From JAWBOW01 sp038825775 (GTDB lineage: Archaea; Nanobdellota; Nanobdellia; Woesearchaeales; WAPY01): a DNA stretch of 15,947 bases. The stretch is taken from contig JAWBOW010000018.1 of assembly GCA_038825775.1 (NCBI GenBank), positions 1-15,947 of the forward strand, in the 5' to 3' direction. Positions within the stretch are counted from its first letter, which is position 1. Each line of letters opens with the position of its first letter. Made by a program: the position numbers and the translations under genes. Below are positions 1-6,035 of this stretch, piece after piece. The notes below the pieces were generated by a model, which saw only the letters and a list, made by a program, of their open reading frames with translations, was not told the DNA's origin and ran no database searches.

Positions 1-1
1 A

Positions 2-238
2 AAACTTAATTTAATAGATGAAATTGGTGGTAAAGAGGAAGCTTTAGAGCATATAAGGAAGGTTATAAACGAAACTCCAAGGTTAGTAGAGTTAAAAAAG
101 AGAAAGGGTTTTATGGAAAGCTTTTATTCTTTCTTTTCAAAACAGAGTTTTATTTTAGGTTATGGAATTGGCTTTGGTTCTTCAAATAATTTTAATCTTA
201 TTAACAGTGAAATAAATGATTTAATTATAAAGAGTTAA
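2..238 (+). CDS. 3' end of an unrecognised gene (partial)
   Basis: An open frame enters from the left edge and ends at TAA 236-238, giving the last 78 residues. The first part is charged and helical (residues 1-40, many Lys and Glu). The second part holds a Phe/Ser/Gly-rich stretch (FYSFFSKQ, then GYGIGFGSS) and a polar end. I do not recognise a family, and there are no cysteine pairs, clear membrane helix or catalytic motif. The Gly-rich stretch is too short and polar to call a transmembrane segment with confidence. Codon use and base composition match the neighbours, so I take it as a real gene cut by the window. It converges with the dph2-like gene, leaving 16 nt between the stop codons. 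Confidence 0.6.
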   Translation, partial: KLNLIDEIGGKEEALEHIRKVINETPRLVELKKRKGFMESFYSFFSKQSFILGYGIGFGSSNNFNLINSEINDLIIKS

Positions 239-252
239 TTTTAATTCTAAAA

Positions 253-269
253 AATTATTTCAAATAATT
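253..269. terminator. Possible hairpin at convergent gene ends
   Basis: AATTATT (253-259) and AATAATT (263-269) are a perfect 7-bp inverted repeat with a 3-nt loop. It overlaps the last codons of the minus-strand dph2-like gene. Read on the minus strand it is followed by a T-run, which could end that transcript. All stem pairs are A-T and the region is very A+T rich, so chance is a serious alternative. Confidence 0.25.
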
Positions 270-947
270 AAGTATTTCCTCAGCATTAACTACTGGCTTT
301 GGAAATCTCTCATAATCATCTATTAATCTTGGGCAGGCAGTGTTGATAAAACAATCAACAAAATTAAAGTTTTCTAATTGAGAAAAATCAAGGGTTTCAA
401 ATAATAAAACAAATGCTTTTTTTCCTTTTTCTTCTATTTTTCTTTTTAGTTCAAAAGCAAAGTCCAATCTTTTCTGCCCAATCTTTGTTGAAACCAAAAT
501 TCCAATCTTTTTAGATGATAAAAATTTTAATGTTGCTAATCTTATTTTTTTGTATTCCTCTTCAATTTCACTTTGGCTTATCTCTTTAATGCTTTGTGAA
601 TAAGGATTATAAACAAAAACAGGTTTTTGTGTTTTCATTAAAACTTCTATTGGATGAAATCTTCCTGTGCCTATATAAATGTAAAAATCAACTTTGTCTT
701 TAATTTTTAACGCAGAATTTATATCACAACCAAGAATTTGAGATTCATATTTTGTTAGGTTTCCTTTTGCAGAATAAACTTCCTTACCTATTTTTTTAAG
801 TTCTTGCTTAAACTCTTTTATTTTATGAACGTGCTGAACAGTAGTTATTATCCCAATTCTCTTAGGTAGTTCTTTTATCTTTTTTAAAACATCCCTATTT
901 GGTTTTAAGCTTATGTTAGCTTTTGCTTCTATAAAAAGAGTTTTCAT
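255..947 (-). CDS. dph2: Short Dph2-family diphthamide synthesis protein
   Basis: Archaeal Dph2 is a homodimeric [4Fe-4S] radical enzyme that transfers the aminocarboxypropyl group of SAM to a histidine of elongation factor 2. Family motifs seen here are IITTVQHVHK (33-42), ILGCD (71-75), GRFHPIEVLMKTQKPVF (95-111), NPYS (114-117) and INTACPRLIDD (201-211). Cys74 and Cys205 match the second and third cluster cysteines, and Cys199 is an extra one. At 230 residues the protein is about 100 shorter than usual: the N-terminal domain with the first cluster cysteine is absent, and FIEAKANISL at the start resembles the domain 1-2 junction. The ATG at 947 has a TATA-like element 25-33 nt upstream (972-980), so the short form looks genuine. 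Family assignment is firm; whether it makes diphthamide is uncertain. Confidence 0.85.
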   Translation of the reverse strand: MKTLFIEAKANISLKPNRDVLKKIKELPKRIGIITTVQHVHKIKEFKQELKKIGKEVYSAKGNLTKYESQILGCDINSALKIKDKVDFYIYIGTGRFHPIEVLMKTQKPVFVYNPYSQSIKEISQSEIEEEYKKIRLATLKFLSSKKIGILVSTKIGQKRLDFAFELKRKIEEKGKKAFVLLFETLDFSQLENFNFVDCFINTACPRLIDDYERFPKPVVNAEEILNYLK

Positions 948-971
948 AAAAAAATAAATAGTAGATTAGTT

Positions 972-980
972 TAATAAAAT
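972..980 (-). promoter_or_regulatory. TATA-like element for the dph2-like gene
   Basis: On the minus strand this reads ATTTTATTA, preceded by a purine-rich GGAAA that fits an archaeal BRE. It lies 25-33 nt before the ATG at 947, the distance expected for a leaderless transcript. No Shine-Dalgarno sequence precedes the ATG. Confidence 0.45.
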
Positions 981-1027
981 TTCCTTTTTTCAAAATAAAA
1001 TAAAAACAAAAAAGAAAAAGATGATTT

Positions 1028-1180
1028 TTAATCAACTCTTATTATTCCCCTCTTTTTTGCTCTCATGAATAACCTTCCATTCTTAAATTCAACTTCTCTA
1101 CTTATAAGATAGTTTTCTAATAGTTTTATGACTTCTATTTTTAAGCTAATACTTCCACCCCCTAAAAAAGTTAAATTCAT
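1028..1180 (-). CDS. Small conserved-looking protein of unknown function (50 aa)
   Basis: A 50-codon minus-strand ORF, ATG at 1180 and TAA at 1028, fills the gap between dph2 and rps7. The protein starts MNLTFLGGGSISLKIE, continues with an amphipathic helix (VIKLLENYLISREVEF) and ends basic (MRAKKRGIIRVD). Ordered alternation of charged and hydrophobic residues argues for real coding rather than chance in such A+T-rich DNA. A TATA-like stretch (TTTAAATATAAA on the minus strand) lies only a few bases before the ATG, too close for a leaderless start there. Translation may therefore begin further in, for example after the SD-like GGGGGTGG at codons 7-9, where only non-ATG starts are available in frame. 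I do not recognise the family. A small nucleic-acid-binding protein is possible from the basic tail, but that is a guess. Confidence 0.45.
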   Translation of the reverse strand: MNLTFLGGGSISLKIEVIKLLENYLISREVEFKNGRLFMRAKKRGIIRVD

Positions 1181-1233
1181 TTTATATTTAAAACTTACTA
1201 TTCCTTAATTTTTTACTTTTCAAAAAAAGAAAG

Positions 1234-1244
1234 TTTTATAAATA
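1234..1244 (+). promoter_or_regulatory. rps7 promoter, TATA box
   Basis: TTTTATAAATA is centred about 24 nt upstream of the rps7 ATG, preceded by a purine-rich AAAAAAAGAAAG that can serve as BRE. Position and the lack of a Shine-Dalgarno site predict a leaderless or nearly leaderless mRNA starting at about 1263. Confidence 0.65.
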
Positions 1245-1262
1245 GTTCTTAAACTACTTTTT

Positions 1263-1868
1263 ATGAAAATGGGCGAGATTAAAGCTTTTGGAAAGTGGGA
1301 TACTGATGGTATAAAAGTAGAAGACAAGGGCTTAATTAATTATATCAACTTAGAGCCAAGACTAGTGCCAAAGACAGGAGCAAGATATGCTGGAAAACGC
1401 TTTTATAAATCAAAGATTTTTATTGTTGAAAGATTAATAAATAAAATAATGGTTACTGGACACAAAGGAAAAAAGCACAAAATAACTTCTTATAAACAAA
1501 CTGGTAAAGCCCATACTGCTTATGATATTGTAGAAAAAGCTTTTGAAATTATTGAAAAAGAAATGAACGATAACCCAATAAAGATATTTGTTAAGGCCTT
1601 AGAAAATGCCGCTCCAAGAGAAGAAGTTGTGAGCATAGAGTATGGTGGGGCAAGATATCCGAGGGCTGTTGAGTGTTCTCCTCAAAGAAGAATCGATTTG
1701 GCTCTAAGATTTTTTACACAAGGAGCTTATGCAAATTCTTTTAATAAAAAAATATCCTATGCTGAAGCACTTGCCAATGAAATAATAAATGCTTATTACA
1801 TGAGCAAAAATTCAAACGCTATTTCTAAAAAGCTTGACTTAGAAAGACAAGCTGACGCTGCAAGGTAA
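1263..1868 (+). CDS. rps7: 30S ribosomal protein uS7 (archaeal type)
   Basis: Protein uS7 binds the 3' major domain of 16S rRNA and nucleates assembly of the 30S head near the E site. The 201-residue length is normal for archaeal S7. Features seen are the archaeal N-terminal extension (IKAFGKWDTDGI, 6-17), the basic loop GHKGKKHK (66-73), NPIKIFVKALENAAPREE (104-121), the signature GGARYPRAVECSPQRRID (128-145) and the typical C-terminus LDLERQADAAR. The ATG at 1263 sits at the predicted transcription start; Met3 (ATG at 1269) is an alternative. In most archaea rps7 follows rps12 in the str operon with EF-2 and EF-1 alpha. Here it stands alone between its own promoter and a terminator-like hairpin, with genes on the other strand on both sides. 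Confidence 0.97.
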   Translation: MKMGEIKAFGKWDTDGIKVEDKGLINYINLEPRLVPKTGARYAGKRFYKSKIFIVERLINKIMVTGHKGKKHKITSYKQTGKAHTAYDIVEKAFEIIEKEMNDNPIKIFVKALENAAPREEVVSIEYGGARYPRAVECSPQRRIDLALRFFTQGAYANSFNKKISYAEALANEIINAYYMSKNSNAISKKLDLERQADAAR

Positions 1869-1891
1869 GGAAAAAAAAGAGGTTTTATTTT

Positions 1892-1910
1892 GGTTTGGTA
1901 AACTTTTTTT
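1892..1910 (+). terminator. Putative rps7 terminator
   Basis: A short stem GTTT/AAAC (1893-1896 and 1900-1903, loop GGT) is followed directly by seven T residues (1904-1910), 24 nt after the rps7 stop codon. Archaeal RNA polymerase terminates at oligo-T tracts, so the T-run alone would suffice. The rest of 1869-2045 is T-rich with no supportable gene. Confidence 0.5.
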
Positions 1911-2045
1911 GAGTTTTATTAATCATGTTTTAATGTTTGTTGATAGAATTGATTTTGTTTAATTTAATTTTTTTAATTTTAGTATTTGCTCGTATTTTTT
2001 CTTTGAAACTTTTGAATTTTAATTCTTTTGAGTTAGTAATCTTAT

Positions 2046-2819
2046 TCAACGAAATAATTCACTTTCTTTATTTCTTATTTCTCTCTCAAAGCAAAGTTCT
2101 TTCATTTTTTTGTAAGCAATTTCTGCTAATGGTTTCAGATTGAAGGAGTCATAATAATTATATTCAACTAAGAGTTTAAGATATTCTTTATTTCTTGTTT
2201 TTAAATAATTATCCCAAAGAAAAATAGCGTCTTCTCCTCTTAAAAACTCAACTTCGCTGCTTCTTTTTATTCCAAATTCCTTTTCTATTTCCTTAAGCCC
2301 TTTATTGTAGCCTAATCTTACAAAAACAGGCCTTAAGTCAAGCAGGATAGAATTTTTTATTTTAACGTATCTGCTCAAAATTCTTAAGTCAAAGCTCAGC
2401 CCATTAAATGTGACTATAAGTTTGTGGTTTGAGATTATCTTTTGGATCTCATTAAAATCAAGATTAAAACCCCTTATGAGTGTTTTATAATCATAGCCGT
2501 CAGTAATTGAGACAACTGTTGGCCTAGAAAAGTTGTCTGTTTCTATATCCAAAAATATTGCTGAATCGCTCAGTTCCCTATAGAATCTCCAATTTTCTTT
2601 TTTAGGAAAATATTTTTTGAAAAAATCTAAATTTTTATTTTTTAATGCAATTTCAGCATCAATTATTTTTTTATTATTCTTTTCCTTGTTTATTTTTGAT
2701 ATTCCCTTTATGCTTTTTGCATCAAGAAAATCGTTCCAATTTAGGATTCCTGAGTTCCATAGCATTCTTTCTTTTGAATAACCAACATTTTTTAGGAATA
2801 TAAAACTATTTCTGATCAT
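2046..2819 (-). CDS. RNase H-fold 3'-5' exonuclease, YprB-like (DEDDy)
   Basis: The core of this 257-residue protein is a DEDD exonuclease domain resembling the YprB/RNase_H_2 family (predicted nucleases). Motif I is FLDIETD (89-95; Asp91, Glu93). Motif II is TFNGLSFDLRIL (137-148; Asp144). Motif III is Y220-N-Y-Y-D224, so the DEDDy subtype is intact and catalysis by two metal ions is expected. Residues 1-80 are a helical region (GYSKERMLWNSGILNWNDFL); such proteins often carry a helix-hairpin-like segment here, suggesting nucleic-acid binding. The substrate (DNA or RNA) cannot be told from sequence. The ATG at 2819 has a TATA-like AATTTAAAA at 2842-2850 on the minus strand, about 27 nt upstream, so a leaderless transcript independent of the protease gene (101 nt away) is likely. 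Confidence 0.85.
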   Translation of the reverse strand: MIRNSFIFLKNVGYSKERMLWNSGILNWNDFLDAKSIKGISKINKEKNNKKIIDAEIALKNKNLDFFKKYFPKKENWRFYRELSDSAIFLDIETDNFSRPTVVSITDGYDYKTLIRGFNLDFNEIQKIISNHKLIVTFNGLSFDLRILSRYVKIKNSILLDLRPVFVRLGYNKGLKEIEKEFGIKRSSEVEFLRGEDAIFLWDNYLKTRNKEYLKLLVEYNYYDSFNLKPLAEIAYKKMKELCFEREIRNKESELFR

Positions 2820-2841
2820 AAAGAAAACAATTATTTTTTTG

Positions 2842-2850
2842 TTTTAAATT
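2842..2850 (-). promoter_or_regulatory. TATA-like element for the exonuclease gene
   Basis: The minus strand reads AATTTAAAA, 23-31 nt upstream of the ATG at 2819. No Shine-Dalgarno sequence is present. It is one of several A+T stretches in the 2820-2920 gap, so assignment rests on spacing. Confidence 0.4.
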
Positions 2851-2920
2851 TTTGTTTGTGCCTTTGTCCAGTGAAAAATAAAAAATCATAAGAAAATAGA
2901 ATAAAAAAATTATTAAAATT

Positions 2921-3472
2921 TTAAAGATAAGATATGAAAACAAGTGCTAATGCAAAAAAGGCAGTTATTGCATAAATAACTTTGTTCCAAGCAAGGACTT
3001 TGCTTCCGTCAAAACCAGGAAAAGGTAGCAAATTAAAGAATGCTAACCAAGTGTTTATCATAAATCCATACTCTGACAAAGGTGTTTTTATTATTAGGAA
3101 CAAAAAAGCTAATACTAAATTTGATAGCGGGCCTGAAAGAGATATGATTCCATTCTTTTTTCTAGTGACATTTCCCAATATTATTACTCCTCCTGGTGCT
3201 AAAAAAACAATTCCTGCAAATGAAATGAAGAATGAAACTAATAGCATTAAAAAATCTGCTCTATACTCAGCATACAATTTTTGTTTTTTTGCAACAAATC
3301 TGTGTGATAGTTCGTGCACTAAGAATCCCAAGCCAACAGTTAGTAAGGAGTAAATTATTGGTATTTTAAAAGCGTTGTAGAAGATTACTGATATTATTAA
3401 CCAGGAGAGCAATAAGTGTTTTATCTCTATGCTTGAAAATCCTCTTTTGATTTTGTAAATTTTGTAGATCAT
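2921..3472 (-). CDS. Membrane metalloprotease, M50 / site-2 protease family
   Basis: Site-2-type proteases cut substrates inside or near the membrane using zinc. The zinc motif HELSH is at residues 53-57 (His53, Glu54, His57) in a hydrophobic helix. The third ligand motif N-x-x-P-x-x-x-x-D-G is present as NLLPFPGFDG (147-156; Asp155). Hydrophobic segments lie near 20-35, 40-60, 74-100, 110-128, 138-152 and 164-183. At 183 residues this is a minimal core with no PDZ or CBS domain. It is 24 nt downstream of dnaJ and co-directional, so it may be read from the chaperone cluster. That would fit membrane protein quality control, though the substrate is unknown. Start at ATG 3472; no Shine-Dalgarno site seen. 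Confidence 0.9.
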   Translation of the reverse strand: MIYKIYKIKRGFSSIEIKHLLLSWLIISVIFYNAFKIPIIYSLLTVGLGFLVHELSHRFVAKKQKLYAEYRADFLMLLVSFFISFAGIVFLAPGGVIILGNVTRKKNGIISLSGPLSNLVLAFLFLIIKTPLSEYGFMINTWLAFFNLLPFPGFDGSKVLAWNKVIYAITAFFALALVFISYL

Positions 3473-3496
3473 TTTTTTATTTAATTATTTTTGATT

Positions 3497-4606
3497 TTAA
3501 AATAATTTAAACTTCTTTTGGCTTTTTAAAAATTCTTCGTGTAATTTTTTTATGAGTTCTGCTTGTTCTCTTGTTAGTTTTTTTGGCACTTCTACATTAA
3601 CTCTAACAAACATATCTCCTCTTATTCCTGTTCTAATGTCCTTTATTCCAAGTCCTTTCATCCTAAATATTGTTCCTGGTTGTGTGCCTGGTGGTATTTT
3701 TAATTCTACTTTTTCTTGTCTTATTGTTGGAACTTCAATCTTTGTCCCAAAAACAGCTTCTGGAAATGATATGTTTGTCTTGTAGTAAATATTATTTTGT
3801 TTTCTCTCAAAAAACGGGTGTTTTTTTATTTTTACTACAACATATAAATCTCCTGGAATATCTGCTAAGTTTCCTGCTCCTTGTATTCTTAAACTAGTAT
3901 TATCTTCAATTCCTTCTGGTATTTTTATTTCAATCTCCTTTTTTTTCTTTAAATAACCAGCTCCATTACAATGAGAGCATTTTTTAACAATTATTCTCCC
4001 TGTTCCATTGCATTTTTCACAAGTGGTTGTTGTTGAGAACAATCCAAATGGAGTTCTTTTAGTTTTTCTTATATAACCAGAGCCGTTACAATTATCACAT
4101 TGTTTTTCTTCTGATGCTCCTGTGCCATTACAAAAAGAGCACTTTTCATTTATGTTTATTTCTAGTTCTTTTTTTGTTCCTGTTGCTGCTTCTTCTAAGG
4201 TTATTTCAATCTCTTGGTAAATATCAGATCCCCTTCTTGCTCTAGGCCTTTTTCTTGTTCTGCTGAATCCAAAAAAGTTTTCGAATATGTTATCAAAACT
4301 TTCATTAAAAAAATCAGTGTCAAAGTCAAAACCAAAATCCCTAAAATCAAAGCCGTAAGTTCCTGCTTGTGTTCCTGATTCAAATCCTGGTTCTGGACTT
4401 CCATACTTATCATAGTTTTCTCTTAATTTCGGATCACTTAATACTCTATAAGCTTCGTTTATTTCCTTGAATTTTTCTTCTTTTTCTTTATCACCTTTGT
4501 GCAAATCAGGATGGTACTGCTTTGCTAGTTTTTTATAAGCCTTTTTTATTTCTTCTTGTGTAGCGTTCCTACTAACTCCTAAAATTTTATAATAGTCCTT
4601 TACCAT
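3497..4606 (-). CDS. dnaJ: Chaperone DnaJ (class A Hsp40)
   Basis: DnaJ delivers unfolded clients to DnaK and stimulates its ATPase. All class A parts are present in 369 residues. They are a J domain (about 4-68) with the HPD triad at 32-34, a Gly/Phe-rich linker (74-114), and a zinc-binding domain with four CxxCxGxG repeats starting at Cys156, Cys170, Cys196 and Cys210. The C-terminal substrate-binding domains follow, including IPEGIEDNTSLRIQGAGN and GDLYVVVKIKKHPFFER. None of the zinc cysteines is missing. It sits 9 nt after the HD-domain gene on the minus strand, in the same run as dnaK and grpE, which implies co-expression of the Hsp70 system. Family origin is bacterial. The ATG at 4606 (MVKDYYKILGV) is the standard start. 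Confidence 0.97.
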   Translation of the reverse strand: MVKDYYKILGVSRNATQEEIKKAYKKLAKQYHPDLHKGDKEKEEKFKEINEAYRVLSDPKLRENYDKYGSPEPGFESGTQAGTYGFDFRDFGFDFDTDFFNESFDNIFENFFGFSRTRKRPRARRGSDIYQEIEITLEEAATGTKKELEININEKCSFCNGTGASEEKQCDNCNGSGYIRKTKRTPFGLFSTTTTCEKCNGTGRIIVKKCSHCNGAGYLKKKKEIEIKIPEGIEDNTSLRIQGAGNLADIPGDLYVVVKIKKHPFFERKQNNIYYKTNISFPEAVFGTKIEVPTIRQEKVELKIPPGTQPGTIFRMKGLGIKDIRTGIRGDMFVRVNVEVPKKLTREQAELIKKLHEEFLKSQKKFKLF

Positions 4607-4615
4607 TTTAAAAAC

Positions 4616-5251
4616 TTATAAACTATTTTTTAACATTTCATAAAAATCTTTCTTATTAAGTCCTGTTTTATTCATAAGTTCCTGTTCTATTTTTTTAAAC
4701 TCTAAAAGTGCTCTTTTTAATCTTTTAATTTCTGATTCTTTAATATTGTATCTTTTTATCCAAACTCTTATCTTCTTGTTTATATCAACTAATCTTCCAT
4801 CTCCAGCTATCTTATCAGCATAATAGATTATTTTAAATTCAATTGGTTTCTTACTTTTTGAGAGTATTTTATAAAAAGGGTGTTGTGAGCATATTTTAGA
4901 GTATTTTTTTAGGCCTTCTCTCTTTAATATTTCTGCTCCTAAAACTCCGTGCTTTATCTTGCTTTTTGTAATTCCCAAATTTTTGCAAACTAATAGTGCT
5001 TTTTTATAGTTCTTTTTTAATGTTAGTGCTTTGTCAATATCATGCAATAGTGCAGCTTTTCTTATCTCCTCTAAATTTATTCTTAGCTTTGGGTTTTTTT
5101 CCTTTATTTTTCTTGCAATTTTTTCTGCAATTTTTGCTGTAGTTATAGAGTGTAAGATTATGTTCTTGTAGTTATAATATTTTTTTAAGAGTTGTATTTC
5201 ATTACTTATTTCTTTATTTCTATTTTCCCTTATTGATTCTTTTTTTTCCAT
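4616..5251 (-). CDS. HD-domain phosphohydrolase-like protein
   Basis: HD proteins bind one or two metals and usually hydrolyse phosphomonoesters or phosphodiesters, often of nucleotides. In this 211-residue protein the likely metal ligands are His34 (ILHS), His70-Asp71 (ALLHDIDK), His101 (KHGVLGAEIL), possibly His124, and Asp146 (IIYYADKI). The order matches small HDIG-type hydrolases. The N-terminal 20 residues are very charged and the C-terminal third is a basic helical tail. The substrate cannot be assigned. It lies 20 nt from nagB upstream and 9 nt from dnaJ downstream, so it is very probably in one transcript with them. In bacteria, HD hydrolases of alarmones link to stress, but nothing here shows that activity. 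Start at ATG 5251; no Shine-Dalgarno site. Confidence 0.85.
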   Translation of the reverse strand: MEKKESIRENRNKEISNEIQLLKKYYNYKNIILHSITTAKIAEKIARKIKEKNPKLRINLEEIRKAALLHDIDKALTLKKNYKKALLVCKNLGITKSKIKHGVLGAEILKREGLKKYSKICSQHPFYKILSKSKKPIEFKIIYYADKIAGDGRLVDINKKIRVWIKRYNIKESEIKRLKRALLEFKKIEQELMNKTGLNKKDFYEMLKNSL

Positions 5252-5271
5252 GCAAATATTTATACAAATAT

Positions 5272-5988
5272 TTAATGTGTTATTTTTAGTTCTTTAGCTA
5301 TTTCCTTTGTTATGATTAGGGTTAGATCTTTGTGTTTTCTAAGCACAGTTGCTGGTTCGTTTTTATTTATTTTGTGAAAGAGAAGAGCCCTTATTGCTTT
5401 TACTTTTTCTTTTCCACAAGCTAACAAAACAATTTTTTTTGAGCGCATTATAGTGCTTATTCCTACGGTTATTGCTTTTTTAAATTTTATTTTGTTTCTT
5501 TTTATAGTGCTTTTTTTTAATTTAGTTATGTGGGTTGTTGTTTTAAAACTTGTTCCTGGTTCGTTAAATGCTATATGAGCATCAACTCCAATTCCAAGGA
5601 ATGTTAAGTCAATATTGTTTCCTAATTTTTTTTCATAATTTTTGCATTCTTTAAGAATTTTTGAATGTGAAAGATTACCATTTAGAAGGCTTATATTTTT
5701 TTCATTAACATTTACTTTGTCAAAAAAATTTTTTCTTAAATAATAGTTAAAACTTTCTTTATTATATGGCTGTGCACCAACATATTCGTCTAAATTAAAG
5801 AATTTTGTTTTTGAAAAATCAATTTGTTTTTTCCTATTCATCTCCACAAGTGCTTTGTAAAGAAAAAGAGGTGTTTTTCCTGTTGGCAAAAGAATTTTAG
5901 AATTTTTCTTAACTCTTAGTTGTTCTCTCATTATATTTGCTGCTTTTTTTCCTAACTCCTCTGGATTTCTAGCTATTATTATGTTCAT
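5272..5988 (-). CDS. nagB: Glucosamine-6-phosphate deaminase (NagB type)
   Basis: NagB converts glucosamine 6-phosphate to fructose 6-phosphate and ammonia, or the reverse, linking amino-sugar and central carbon metabolism. Diagnostic motifs, numbered from the ATG at 5988 (238 residues), are LPTGKTP (34-40, phosphate binding), FNLDEYVG (64-71, Asp67) and GVDAHIAFNEPG (134-145; Asp136, His138, Glu143). These correspond to the E. coli Asp72, Asp141, His143 and Glu148. A later TVGISTIMRSKKIVLLACG is also typical. I chose the ATG at 5988 over an in-frame TTG at 6003, because MNIIIARNPEELGKKAA aligns with family N-termini. A TATA-like ATTAAATAAA lies at about 6011-6020 on the minus strand, so an extra internal promoter is possible. 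No obvious functional link to the chaperones around it. Confidence 0.92.
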   Translation of the reverse strand: MNIIIARNPEELGKKAANIMREQLRVKKNSKILLPTGKTPLFLYKALVEMNRKKQIDFSKTKFFNLDEYVGAQPYNKESFNYYLRKNFFDKVNVNEKNISLLNGNLSHSKILKECKNYEKKLGNNIDLTFLGIGVDAHIAFNEPGTSFKTTTHITKLKKSTIKRNKIKFKKAITVGISTIMRSKKIVLLACGKEKVKAIRALLFHKINKNEPATVLRKHKDLTLIITKEIAKELKITH

Positions 5989-6035
5989 GCTTAAAAAAAG
6001 CAAGTGTGTGTTTATTTAATTTTTTATTATTTTTA

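Noticed and set aside
1937..2143. Hydrophobic 68-residue plus-strand ORF after rps7
   Set aside because: It is Leu/Ile/Phe-rich simply because the DNA is T-rich, overlaps the end of the exonuclease gene by about 98 nt, and has no promoter or ribosome-binding site.
2982..3353. 123-residue plus-strand ORF opposite the membrane protease
   Set aside because: The minus strand encodes intact HELSH and NxxPxxxxDG motifs, so the plus-strand frame is a shadow.
4201..4413. 70-residue minus-strand ORF inside dnaJ
   Set aside because: It lies in another frame across the Gly/Phe region of dnaJ; composition follows from dnaJ codons.
5254..5273. Repeated AAATATTT at the nagB/HD-gene junction as an operator
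   Set aside because: Two copies of an A/T-only 8-mer, each self-palindromic, are expected by chance in this composition, and they lie too close to the ATG for a promoter.
5989..6003. TTG at 6003 as the nagB start
   Set aside because: It would add five residues not expected in the family; the ATG at 5988 fits NagB N-termini better.
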